Positions 1 to 7,055 of a stretch of DNA of 64,000 bases are shown piece after piece. The translations under genes and the position numbers were made by a program. This DNA is from Actinoplanes sp. NBRC 103695 (lineage in GTDB: Bacteria > Actinomycetota > Actinomycetes > Mycobacteriales > Micromonosporaceae): positions 29,403 through 93,402 of the forward strand of contig NZ_BSTL01000035.1 in the NCBI RefSeq assembly GCF_030269485.1, given 5' to 3'. How positions within the stretch are numbered: the stretch's first letter is position 1; every line of letters begins with the position of its first letter. The notes under the pieces are model-generated. The model was not told the origin of the DNA. It ran no database searches and saw only the letters and a list, made by a program, of their open reading frames with translations.

Positions 1-417
1 CTGGCCCGCCTCGGCCTGCTGACCTGGGTCGCCTGGTCCCGCGAGCGCACCGAGATCTACCGCCGCACGGTGAACCTCACCACCGACGAGGCCGGACGTG
101 CCACCTGGACCGAGGACCCGGCCCGCCTGCGCTACGAGGCCGAGCTCAACGCCATCGAGGCCGCCGGCGTCTCCACCCACGGCGCCGTCCGCGTGCGCAC
201 GGTCGGCATGATGCAGTGGCAGGTCGACGTCGAGCCCGGCACGCTGCGCCGCCTCGTCGAGCCCACCTTCGCCGGCGAGATCCACGCCGCCTTCGACGCC
301 CTGATGTCGGACCGCCAACGCCAGATCATCATGCTGAAGAGCGAGTACTTCGACCTGGGCCTCCCCCGCCGCTGGCAGGACATCATGACCGAGGCCCGCC
401 GCCTCAACCGGTCTTAG
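1..417 (+). CDS. Hypothetical protein, 3' part only
   Basis: An open frame runs from the window edge to TAG at 415-417 (138 codons visible); the start lies outside. The visible protein is soluble and rich in Arg and Glu. It has a repeated R-R-L/W pattern (EPGTLRRLVEP, LPRRWQDIMTEARRL) and no motif I recognise. It ends a few bases inside the 3' end of the convergent CGNR gene, so the two share a terminal overlap of about 14 bases. Function unknown. Third-position GC is high, as in the neighbours, which supports real coding. Confidence 0.6.
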   Translation: MARLGLLTWVAWSRERTEIYRRTVNLTTDEAGRATWTEDPARLRYEAELNAIEAAGVSTHGAVRVRTVGMMQWQVDVEPGTLRRLVEPTFAGEIHAAFDALMSDRQRQIIMLKSEYFDLGLPRRWQDIMTEARRLNRS

Positions 418-922
418 CCCGGCGCTCCCGGTAGGTGCGGGTCTTGTGACGGTTGCCGCAGACCTCCATGTCGCACCAGCGCCCGCGGCCGCTGCGTGAG
501 GTGTCGTAGAACGCCCACCGGCAGTCCACCGCATCGCACAGCTTGATCCGCTTCCAGTCGTCCCGGGCCACGCTCTCGGCCACCGTCTCGAGAACAACGT
601 CCAGCCACGGCCGGCCGGAGCTTGCGGCGATCCGCAGCCCACCCGACGCATCCGGTGCGAGCCGCAGCGCATAACCCTCGAGAGCCGCCCCGGACTCCCC
701 GCCGAGCGCCTGCCGCAGTGCGGTGCGCAGGGCGGTGGTGGCGCTCAGGTCAGCCGCCCGCAGCGTTGTCCCCGCAGCCGCCAGTTCGTGGGCGACCAAC
801 CAGTCCGCCAGCGCCTGCGGCGAGGTCAGTTGCTCACCGGCGACGTGCCTCTCCCCGTTCCGGACGAACGTTCTCTCGTCGACCGTGTTGAGGAACTCCT
901 CGATCAGCTGCAGCGTGCTCAC
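404..922 (-). CDS. CGNR zinc-finger (ABATE-like) transcriptional regulator
   Basis: About 172 aa if translation starts at the GTG at 922; an upstream in-frame start at 967 would run through the repeats between the divergent genes and is less likely. The N-terminal half (LIEEFLNTVDERT, then an Ala/Leu-rich helical part) fits the ABATE ligand-binding domain. The C-terminal 45 residues form a zinc finger with LCDAVDCRWAFYD followed by MEVCGNRHKTRTYRER, the CGNR signature with paired Cys residues. Such proteins are known as probable DNA-binding regulators, often next to the gene they control. Here the gene is divergent from an epoxide hydrolase, with an inverted repeat in the shared promoter. Regulation of that enzyme is inference. 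Confidence 0.85.
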   Translation of the reverse strand: MSTLQLIEEFLNTVDERTFVRNGERHVAGEQLTSPQALADWLVAHELAAAGTTLRAADLSATTALRTALRQALGGESGAALEGYALRLAPDASGGLRIAASSGRPWLDVVLETVAESVARDDWKRIKLCDAVDCRWAFYDTSRSGRGRWCDMEVCGNRHKTRTYRERRAKTG

Positions 923-923
923 G

Positions 924-949
924 ACACCAGCATATCCCAATACTGGTGT
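924..949. promoter_or_regulatory. Inverted repeat in divergent promoter, candidate CGNR operator
   Basis: ACACCAG (924-930) and CTGGTGT (943-949) are a perfect 7-bp inverted repeat with a 12-base spacer. A related half-site, ACACTGGTATTA, follows at 964-975. They lie between the likely starts of the CGNR regulator (922) and the epoxide hydrolase (1013), the expected place for an operator controlling both. Binding is inferred from position and symmetry. Confidence 0.5.
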
Positions 950-1012
950 TTGACGAACCGCCGACACTGGTATTAGCGTTCAATGGTGTCGCAACGATCT
1001 GAGGAGGAACCG

Positions 1013-2137
1013 ATGTCAGTTCTCAACGTCCCCGAAGCCGACCTCGACGACCTGCGGGCACGCCTGCGCAACACCCGGTGGGCGACCTCATGGCCGATCG
1101 GCGCCTGGGAGGCCGGCACCGACGGCACGTTGCTGCGCCGCCTGGTCGACCACTGGGCGACGGCGTACGACTGGCGCAAGCACGAGGCGGACATCAACGC
1201 CCTGCCGTCCCACATCGCCGACATCGACGGCACGACCGTCCACTACCTGCGCTTCGACGCCGAACGCGCGGACGCCAGGCCGATCCTGCTGGCGAACGGC
1301 TGGCCCAGCACGTTCCTGGAGCTGACCGGCCTCGCCGACCGCCTGTCGTCCCCGTCCCGTTACGGCGGCAGCCCGGACGACGCGTTCACCGTGATCGTCC
1401 CGTCGCTGCCCGGCTACGGCCTGTCCCCGCAACGGCCGGCCATGGGCGGTCCCGTGCACACCCACGACCTCTGGCACCGCCTGATGCACGACGAACTGGG
1501 CTTCACCCGTTACGGCGCCCACGGTTCCGACATCGGCGCCGGCGACACGAGCCGCCTGGCACAGGCCTACCCCGAGTCGGTGATCGGCCTGCACCTGACG
1601 GATGTGGCCCCTCCGCCGGCGTACGACCCGGCCGACCTGACCGACGAGGAGCAAGCTTTCGTCGACGCGGAGGCGGCGTGGGCGGTGGCCGAGCGCGGCT
1701 ACTCCCACGAGCAGATGACCCGTCCCCTGACCTTGGCCCAGGGCTTGTCCGACTCCCCGTCGGGCCTGCTCGCCTGGATCCTCGAGAAGTACCGGGCGTG
1801 GAGCGACTGCGACGGCGACGTGTCCACCCGCTTCAGCGACGACTTCCTGCTGACCCAGGCGTCCTTCTACTGGTTCACCAACGCCATCTCAACGTCGTTC
1901 CGCCCGTACTACGAGCGCCACAACAAGCTGGCCACCACCATCACCCGCGTAGAGGTCCCCACCGCCCTGGCCCTCTTCCCCGCCGACCTGGGCCCCCGCC
2001 ACCCCAAAACCTGGGCCGAGCGCACCTACAACCTGACCCGCTACACCCCCATGCCCCGAGGAGGCCACTTCGCCGCCCACGAGGAGCCGGCCCTCCTGGC
2101 AGCCGACATCACAGAGTTCTTCCGAGCCCTCAGCTAA
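1013..2137 (+). CDS. Epoxide hydrolase, EHN/alpha-beta hydrolase family
   Basis: 374 aa from the ATG at 1013, chosen because GAGGAGG at 1001-1007 is an ideal ribosome site; the GTG at 983 lacks one. The N-terminal 100 residues (MSVLNVPEADLDDLRARL, then LLRRLVDHWATAYDW) match the EHN lid domain of microsomal or juvenile-hormone-type epoxide hydrolases. The fold then shows NGWPST (a variant of the oxyanion HGWP motif), GAHGSDIGAG with the nucleophile Asp, RPYYE with an acid Tyr, and RGGHFAAHEEP with the catalytic His near the C-terminus. Expected reaction: water addition to an epoxide through a covalent ester. Substrate unknown. It is divergent from a CGNR regulator that may control it. Confidence 0.9.
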   Translation: MSVLNVPEADLDDLRARLRNTRWATSWPIGAWEAGTDGTLLRRLVDHWATAYDWRKHEADINALPSHIADIDGTTVHYLRFDAERADARPILLANGWPSTFLELTGLADRLSSPSRYGGSPDDAFTVIVPSLPGYGLSPQRPAMGGPVHTHDLWHRLMHDELGFTRYGAHGSDIGAGDTSRLAQAYPESVIGLHLTDVAPPPAYDPADLTDEEQAFVDAEAAWAVAERGYSHEQMTRPLTLAQGLSDSPSGLLAWILEKYRAWSDCDGDVSTRFSDDFLLTQASFYWFTNAISTSFRPYYERHNKLATTITRVEVPTALALFPADLGPRHPKTWAERTYNLTRYTPMPRGGHFAAHEEPALLAADITEFFRALS

Positions 2138-2224
2138 ATCCTGAGATAGGTGCCGACAGGCCACCCCCGAGCGCCCCCACCGAGCGACCCACCACCGAGC
2201 GCAACCGAAAGACACCGTGGGGGT

Positions 2225-2247
2225 TTCCGGGGGCTCGGCCCCCGGAG
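2225..2247. terminator. Hairpin after the epoxide hydrolase gene
   Basis: CCGGGGG (2227-2233) and CCCCCGG (2239-2245) enclose a five-base loop, extended by a TT/AA pair outside. It sits 90 bases downstream of the epoxide hydrolase stop and is a likely intrinsic terminator, although the T-run is weak. Confidence 0.55.
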
Positions 2248-2260
2248 AAGGAATGACGAG

Positions 2261-2307
2261 AGGCCCCGGTCCGCGCTTTTGCGGACAGGGGCCTACTTGA
2301 ACCTCGG
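2261..2307. repeat. ssrA-array repeat A (outermost, half copy) with its hairpin
   Basis: A 14-bp stem (2261-2274 with 2281-2294, one mismatch, loop GCTTTT) is followed directly by ACTTGAACCTCGG. The stem's last bases plus this tail give the right half (CTACTTGAACC) of the repeat family found whole at 3275, 6553, 8592 and 9928. The ssrA-like core, GATCTTGCAGTGG, is absent here. It marks the far end of the array. The hairpin could also serve as a terminator for the minus-strand toxin gene that ends at 2350. Confidence 0.6.
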
Positions 2308-2349
2308 ATCGAGCTGAGATGCCCGTGGGGATGCTCCGAACAGCATCGT

Positions 2350-2733
2350 TCAGACCTGGTGCAGCCAATCTTCAATGATCGGCAGTTCGGGCGGCCCTTT
2401 CGTCAGCCACTCGTTGAGCGCCTCAACCAGAGGACCGACCTGCCGCCGAGAACGCGGGACGGTTCGGCTGCTCGTGAACAGCAACCCAGCAATCGGCGCG
2501 CTCACTTGCAGGGCACGCAACTTTATCGGCTGAAAATCCTTGACATTCTCAGTCAGCAGCCAGCAACGCTGCGCAGCGGCCCACGCGAAGACTTCCTCGT
2601 CCGGCATGGCACGCATTTCTGGCTTCTCGACCAAGGCACCAACTCGATGCCCGTGCGCACGCAACGCCTCAGCGACCGTCGGCGAAAACATCTCATCCAG
2701 CAGCAACTGAACCAGTTCCACTGGTTCAGTCAC
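2350..2733 (-). CDS. PIN-like (DUF5615) toxin of a type II toxin-antitoxin pair
   Basis: 127 aa from the GTG at 2733. The layout fits the DUF5615 PIN-like family: LLLDEMFSPTVAEALRAHGH at the N-terminus (first acidic residue), MPDEEVFAWAAAQ in the middle, then LLTENVKDF with the third acidic site. These acidic residues would bind metal in a ribonuclease-type active centre. The start overlaps the stop of an upstream antitoxin-like frame by four bases (GTGA), the usual coupling of such pairs. That antitoxin frame has no recognisable N-terminus, so this may be an orphan or decaying toxin. It is the main cargo of the outermost unit of the ssrA-linked array. Confidence 0.75.
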   Translation of the reverse strand: MTEPVELVQLLLDEMFSPTVAEALRAHGHRVGALVEKPEMRAMPDEEVFAWAAAQRCWLLTENVKDFQPIKLRALQVSAPIAGLLFTSSRTVPRSRRQVGPLVEALNEWLTKGPPELPIIEDWLHQV

Positions 2734-2872
2734 GCGATCAACTTACTCTGAACAGCCCACGCACGCTCGGCACGCATCGAGGCCTCCTCGGCTGCCTCAA
2801 TTTCTCTTGCGATCTCTACGCTGTAATCGCTGTAGTAGCTGACGGCTGAGGTTATCCGGCCGACATCACCCG
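2730..2872 (-). pseudogene. Antitoxin remnant (DUF433-like C-terminus) upstream of the PIN-like toxin
   Basis: Minus-strand codons ending with TGA at 2732-2730 read GDVGRITSAVSYYSDYSV then a Glu/Ala-rich helix ending WAVQSKLIA. The VSYYxDYxxEIxxxI pattern followed by a charged helix is what I would expect at the end of antitoxins paired with DUF5615 toxins. Upstream of about 2872 the frame turns into unrelated Pro/Arg-rich sequence, with no good start or ribosome site and no DNA-binding domain. The stop overlaps the toxin start. I read this as an antitoxin whose 5' end was deleted. Confidence 0.5.
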
Positions 2873-3085
2873 CGCGTGACCCGGCTAGTGGCCGAGCTGT
2901 CGGAGGCCAGCCCGGAGGTACACGAGTGGTGGCCGCAGTACGACATCCAGTTCAGCCACGCGGGCCGCAAGCGCCTACGGCATCCCCGGCTGGGCGTGAT
3001 CACCGTGTCCCACGTCGCCGAACGAACCGAGCAGACACTAGTGGTCTACCACCTCCCGGGCAGTACCGCCCCACGCGCTCACTGA
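2846..3085 (+). pseudogene. Truncated MmyB-type HTH regulator (ligand-domain fragment)
   Basis: The plus frame reads LVAELSEASPEVHEWW, then GRKRLRHPRLGVITVSHV, then QTLVVYHLPGS before TGA at 3083-3085. This follows the C-terminal MmyB-like domain of actinobacterial XRE regulators (LVxELSxxSPxFxxWW...G.KRxxHPxVGxLT...LVVYTAEPGS). The N-terminal HTH and most of the ligand domain are missing, as are the last 15-20 residues. A GTG at 2876 could start a 69-aa peptide, but it has no ribosome site. The break point coincides with that of the divergent antitoxin remnant, so one deletion may have removed both 5' ends. Confidence 0.6.
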
Positions 3086-3153
3086 TGGGACAGCCCCAAA
3101 ACAACGCATTGCTTAGGTAAATCTCACCCCGCGAGCCTTCTGGGGGTCAATCC

Positions 3154-3172
3154 GACCGGGCACTGCCCGGTC
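3154..3172. terminator. Short perfect hairpin
   Basis: GACCGGGC (3154-3161) and GCCCGGTC (3165-3172) pair with a three-base loop. It lies in a 150-base spacer with no gene, downstream of the MmyB-type fragment. Terminator role is inferred. Confidence 0.4.
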
Positions 3173-3240
3173 AGGGCGAGGCTCTCCACGGGGCAGGCTC
3201 GTCGCTGCCGACAATCTTTGGGAGCGGGAGTCAGGCAGAC

Positions 3241-3313
3241 AAAGGCGGCGGCCCTGGGTAGGGCCGCCGCCTTTGATCTTGCGGTGGACGTGATGTCCGC
3301 CTACTTGAACCCG
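3241..3313. repeat. ssrA-array repeat B with hairpin
   Basis: A perfect 14-bp stem (3241-3254 with 3261-3274, loop TGGGTA) is followed at 3275 by GATCTTGCGGTGGACGTG and then ATGTCCGCCTACTTGAACCC. The first 18 bases match the reverse complement of the tmRNA 3' end at 10866-10883 with two changes. The rest matches repeats C, D and E. On the minus strand the copy reads as an ssrA-like tail followed by a terminator. It separates the toxin unit from the zinc-ribbon/M48/EACC1 unit. Confidence 0.75.
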
Positions 3314-3395
3314 ACCAGGCAGGTACGAAGCCTTCGTGCTGCCCTCCCCGACGCCTCACACACCTACTGACCAACAGGACTGGATCAACGGGCAC

Positions 3396-4601
3396 CTAGC
3401 CATCTCCGGGCAGGTAGGTGATCGTCCCGCCCGATGCGGCGATTGTGCCGGTGACGGGAAACGAGACGCTGTCACTGAACGGGTACGTGCCGCCGAAGCC
3501 GGACACCGTTCCCCCGCTGACCTTGGCCGAGCCGTACCCCGTGGTGTCCAGGAGCAACTTCCCCTCGGCCCTTACCAGTTCGTACCGCGGGTACTCGGTG
3601 ATCTTCCAGCGGATGCCGCGTACGTCGGCGTACGAGTAGGAGGAGAAGGGGCAGCCGGCTGGGGCGAGGACGGTCTTTTTTGCGCAGGCGTCCAGGTGGG
3701 CACGGATCCGCTTGTCGGCCGCCTCCCGCACACCGCTCTTGACGCTGGGTGCCAGCAAGACGAGGGCGGGGGAAACGCCATCCTCCGTGCCTCCCCCGAC
3801 GTGAGCCTCAACGTCGGGCGCCTCCCACAGCGGTTGCTCGGGCAGACCGACCAGGTACGTCCCGGGGTATGCCGCCAACGTCACCGTTCCGTAGTCCGCG
3901 TTTCCCATGGAGGTCGGGACTCCCGCCACCGATATCGTGTCAAAACCATTGGCCCCCACGTCGAGCGGGAAGATGCCCTGCTCGATCCGCCAGCGATAGA
4001 AGACCCCGGCCGTCGCTGACGTGTCACGTATGAGCTGGAACACCTGTTGATACTGGTGGTCGCCGAGCCGGAAGTCGGCCTCGACTGTCGCCTTGTCGTC
4101 GGCGACTTCGGCCGTCCGCACCCGTACGCCGCTCGGCGGCGTGTAGCCGCCGGATCGGAGCACAGGTGTCTTGAGCAGAGGCCCATTGTCCGTTGCCGGA
4201 AGGGACAGCAGTGCACCTGCCGCCACCGCGTCCCGGTCGGCGAGTGCCTCGAAGAAGGCGACGACCGTGTTCCCCGGCCGGAAGTACCGCAGATCTACGA
4301 TCTTGAGAGTTGTCACGAGCAGGACGAGCACTCCCAGGATCACTAGGAAGGCGGTCAGTCGCCGGGGAAAAGGCGGCGATTCCGGTACGACAGGCGGGAT
4401 CGCGGGCGCCTCCCGGATCTCCATCGGGGCGTTCAGCGATCGACCGCAGCGTGAGCAGAACCGGTCTTGCCCGTCGTGCGGGTGTCCGCAGCCAGCGCAA
4501 ACGTCCGTATGCGCTTCGACGGAAAGCCCGCAGTGCAGGCACGACGCTTGGCCGGGCAGGACGACAGTCCGGCAGTGCGGGCAGGCGGTCACTTTGGGCA
4601 T
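3396..4601 (-). CDS. Double zinc-ribbon single-pass membrane protein
   Basis: 401 aa. The N-terminus holds two zinc ribbons in series: CPHCRTVVLPGQASCLHCG (residues 7-25), then CAGCGHPHDGQDRFCSRCG (35-53). After a short Pro-rich linker comes one transmembrane segment (LTAFLVILGVLVLLVTTL, about 83-100). The remaining 300 residues would lie outside; they start with a helical part (FFEALADRDAVAAGALL) like the NTF2-type domains of TcaA-like proteins, and continue as beta-rich repeats with a Cys pair. The gene is 10 bases downstream of the M48 protease and probably in its operon. This build is typical of envelope sensors or partners; the exact role is unknown. It is cargo of the array unit bounded by repeats B and C. 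Confidence 0.75.
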   Translation of the reverse strand: MPKVTACPHCRTVVLPGQASCLHCGLSVEAHTDVCAGCGHPHDGQDRFCSRCGRSLNAPMEIREAPAIPPVVPESPPFPRRLTAFLVILGVLVLLVTTLKIVDLRYFRPGNTVVAFFEALADRDAVAAGALLSLPATDNGPLLKTPVLRSGGYTPPSGVRVRTAEVADDKATVEADFRLGDHQYQQVFQLIRDTSATAGVFYRWRIEQGIFPLDVGANGFDTISVAGVPTSMGNADYGTVTLAAYPGTYLVGLPEQPLWEAPDVEAHVGGGTEDGVSPALVLLAPSVKSGVREAADKRIRAHLDACAKKTVLAPAGCPFSSYSYADVRGIRWKITEYPRYELVRAEGKLLLDTTGYGSAKVSGGTVSGFGGTYPFSDSVSFPVTGTIAASGGTITYLPGDG

Positions 4602-4611
4602 CCGACCCTCC

Positions 4612-5865
4612 TCACTCCACGCGCGTCGCGTCGCTCAACAGCACAGGCAACGGCAGCGCCGGCGCATCCTCGTCCGGTAGCGGATAGTCGCGATCCGGCT
4701 CCTCCAGGCATTCCAGGCGTAACTCGTTCGGCGGATGCGAGGCGCAGATCGCCGCGACCCAACCGTTGCGCCCACCCTCGAAGGAACGGCGGAAGCGGGC
4801 GAGCACCCGCCGCATCCCCACCCGGTGCCCGGCCAGGACGGCGCCCTCGTCGGCGCGATACTCGGCCTGCCGGGAGTCGGCCGCCTGCATCGGCACCACG
4901 AAGTACCGCACGGTGAGGAAGACCGGCCAGAATGCCAGCCACACAAGGAACCGCAGAACGGAGCTGCGGGCGCGGGCGTGCAGCCAGCCACCGCCCGCCT
5001 GCACGAGATAGAGCGGCAGCGCCACGCCACGGACGAAGGCCGAGGAGAGCGGATCGCCGTTACGCCAGTGGACCAACTCGTGCGCGAGCACCGCGGCGAT
5101 CGGCTCCCGCTCGTAGTTGAACTCATCGAGCAGGCCCTGGCTGATCACGAGGTGCCGCGTGTAGGCGAACGCGTTGGGATCCCGGCTGTCGTCGATGAGA
5201 ACCGGCGGGTAGTTCCGGAGCCCGAGCCGTTCCGCCGCGGCCAGGACGAGCGGCATCACGTATTCGGTCTCCCTACGGCTCAGCCGCCGAGCACCGGTGA
5301 TGGACAGGATGCGCCGCTCGAAGACCACCCGGTAGACCGTGTAGAGCAGCCCGACGACGATGCCCAAGACGACGGCACCGAGAACCGTGGCCGCCCCGTC
5401 CAGAAGTCCGTCCTGAAAGGGCCCCAGAAAGACCCAAAGTATCCCGATGACGAAACCAAGCAGGGCACCGATGAGCACACCGAGCACAGCCGCTTGGACG
5501 CCACTGGACCGCAGCAACAGATTCTCCATCGCGTCGCCGAGCAGGGGCACATCCCTCAAGTCCTGCGGCAACGTCCGCTCACCTCGGACTCCACTGAAGA
5601 CATAGGCGGAACCGCCTGCCAGAAGCGCGAACACCGCAGCCGAGGCCAGCGCGGCCGGAACGTAGAGCCACGCCGCGACGAAGGCCGCACACACGCCGCG
5701 CGCATTGCGGAGAATGCCGTATCGAAACCATATGAGCGCACTGGGAAAGTTGCTCGGCCGTCCCGCAGCGAGCCGCTCCGTCAATCCCTCCGCTTTCCGC
5801 GCCTCACCAGGTGTGACCTCGTCTCCCATGCCGGCACCATCCTCCGGAGACTCCTGCGGCGCCAT
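4612..5865 (-). CDS. M48 family membrane metalloprotease (HtpX-like)
   Basis: 417 aa from the ATG at 5865, preceded by GGGAG five bases upstream; the longer frame to 5922 has no ribosome site. Four to five hydrophobic segments (two around residues 60-85 and two around 125-180, plus one in the C-terminal third) place it in the membrane. The active site is AVLAHELVHWRNGD (HExxH), with the third zinc ligand in QAEYRADEGAVLAG (ExxxD). M48 enzymes cleave misfolded membrane proteins or act in conflict systems. It lies 10 bases upstream of the zinc-ribbon protein and is divergent from an EACC1-like gene with about 107 bases between starts, so the three may form one system. Confidence 0.88.
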   Translation of the reverse strand: MAPQESPEDGAGMGDEVTPGEARKAEGLTERLAAGRPSNFPSALIWFRYGILRNARGVCAAFVAAWLYVPAALASAAVFALLAGGSAYVFSGVRGERTLPQDLRDVPLLGDAMENLLLRSSGVQAAVLGVLIGALLGFVIGILWVFLGPFQDGLLDGAATVLGAVVLGIVVGLLYTVYRVVFERRILSITGARRLSRRETEYVMPLVLAAAERLGLRNYPPVLIDDSRDPNAFAYTRHLVISQGLLDEFNYEREPIAAVLAHELVHWRNGDPLSSAFVRGVALPLYLVQAGGGWLHARARSSVLRFLVWLAFWPVFLTVRYFVVPMQAADSRQAEYRADEGAVLAGHRVGMRRVLARFRRSFEGGRNGWVAAICASHPPNELRLECLEEPDRDYPLPDEDAPALPLPVLLSDATRVE

Positions 5866-5971
5866 GATCGCTCCCACCCTGCATCGAGACGGTGAATAGT
5901 GACCCGTGCGAGTATGGTGCAAAGAAGGGCGGCGTCAACGCCCCGTCTCTCATTTGGACAAAGGAGCGCTG

Positions 5972-6424
5972 GTGCGAGTCACCGTGCGGTTGGACGGCGG
6001 CAGCAACACTCCCAACCCGCAGGAGAACGACCTGTCTGCCGCGCTGAACAACCATCCCCTGCTGAGGGGACGCGTTCGCCTGACCACCGAGCGGCATGAC
6101 GCCTCGGGCCTCAATCCGTCCCTGGCCGCTCTGCTCGTGGACCTCAGCCCGGCCGCCCTCGGCGCCTTCGCCAGCATCCTGCTCACCTGGCTGCGGCACC
6201 GCACCGGTAGCACCCGCTTGACCCTGCGCCGCCCCGACGGCGCACGCCTGGAACTCTCGGCCCAACGAGTCCGCAATCTCAACGCCGCCGAGCTGACCAC
6301 GCTGGCGACCCAACTGACCGAAGCTCTAGCCGGTCACTCGCAGCTGCCCGGGACAGACGAGCCCTCGACAGCTGGGCAGATCGCGGCGATAGGCGAGAAA
6401 CCTGAGCCCAGCAAACCCGCCTGA
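5972..6424 (+). CDS. EACC1-like (effector-associated constant component) protein
   Basis: 150 aa from the GTG at 5972, which has AAGGAG five bases upstream (5961-5966); the frame opens at 5906 but that region overlaps the divergent promoter. The order is VRVTVRLDGG, then LLRGRVRLTTE, then an Ala/Leu helix (DLSPAALGAFASILLTWLRHR), then STRLTLRRPDGARLELSA, then RVRNLNAAELTTLATQL. This matches the small EACC1 proteins described by the Aravind group beside effectors of actinobacterial NTP-dependent conflict systems. Here the neighbours are an M48 protease and a zinc-ribbon membrane protein rather than a caspase. A role as adaptor or sensor for the protease is inference. Confidence 0.7.
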   Translation: MRVTVRLDGGSNTPNPQENDLSAALNNHPLLRGRVRLTTERHDASGLNPSLAALLVDLSPAALGAFASILLTWLRHRTGSTRLTLRRPDGARLELSAQRVRNLNAAELTTLATQLTEALAGHSQLPGTDEPSTAGQIAAIGEKPEPSKPA

Positions 6425-6518
6425 TCAACCCTGCTCGAGCGCTCGTCGGGCACCGCCGGTGGAAGCACCTAGCCTCCACGCTTCCCTACCGACCCGGCCC
6501 GCACGACACCCGGAAGAC

Positions 6519-6593
6519 GTGATGCCTCGACCGATCGGCCGAGGCATCACCTGATCTTGCAGTGGAGGTCTCGTCCGCTTACTTGAATCTCGG
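6519..6593. repeat. ssrA-array repeat C with hairpin
   Basis: An 11-bp stem (GTGATGCCTCG 6519-6529 with CGAGGCATCAC 6540-6550) is followed at 6553 by GATCTTGCAGTGGAGGT, then CTCGTCCGCTTACTTGAATC. The first 17 bases equal the reverse complement of the ssrA 3' end. In phase, the plus strand reads DLAVEVSSAYLNLGGRAQQL before a stop at 6680. It divides the M48/EACC1 unit from the pentapeptide unit. Confidence 0.78.
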
Positions 6594-7055
6594 CGGTCGG
6601 GCTCAGCAGCTGCGGGTGGCCCTTGCCAAGCTCTCCAGACCTGATGCGACGGCCGATGAGCCCGATCTCGGCAGGGCATGACCTGATCGACTTCCGTTAG
6701 TGCGCCGGACGGGTCCGGGAAGAGACAGCCTGGAACACGTCAGACAGGGCGCGATCAGGAACGAGCACGACGGCCTGAGGCCACTCATCAGCGTCGAAAC
6801 AGCCTCACTCACGGGCTATCGAACGCCGCAAGCTGTGTTGAGCGGGTGGATTTGACGCCGAATGGGCCCGGCCGTGTCTGACTGCTGTCCGTACGGCGGG
6901 CTGCCATCCCCCGCGGTCCAGAGGAATGTCAGGCTCACGGCGACCCGGCGTCGGCCCACGATGACTGCAACGCTGGTGGAGGGCGTGTGGGGCCCCGGGC
7001 CGACTGCCAACCATGATCGTCTCGGAGTCAAGTCGCAAGCCGATGGCCTGGGCTC
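6594..7055. other. Spacer without a recognisable gene (462 bases)
   Basis: After repeat C the plus strand keeps an open frame to TGA at 6680 that continues the repeat's coding-like end (QQLRVALAKLSRPD). Beyond that I see only short overlapping frames on both strands with no family motif or ribosome site. It may hold decayed cargo or the 3' region of the pentapeptide gene's transcript. Confidence 0.4.

Noticed and set aside
3336..4019. 227-codon plus-strand frame opposite the zinc-ribbon gene
   Set aside because: No motif and no ribosome site; the minus-strand gene has clear zinc ribbons and a membrane segment.
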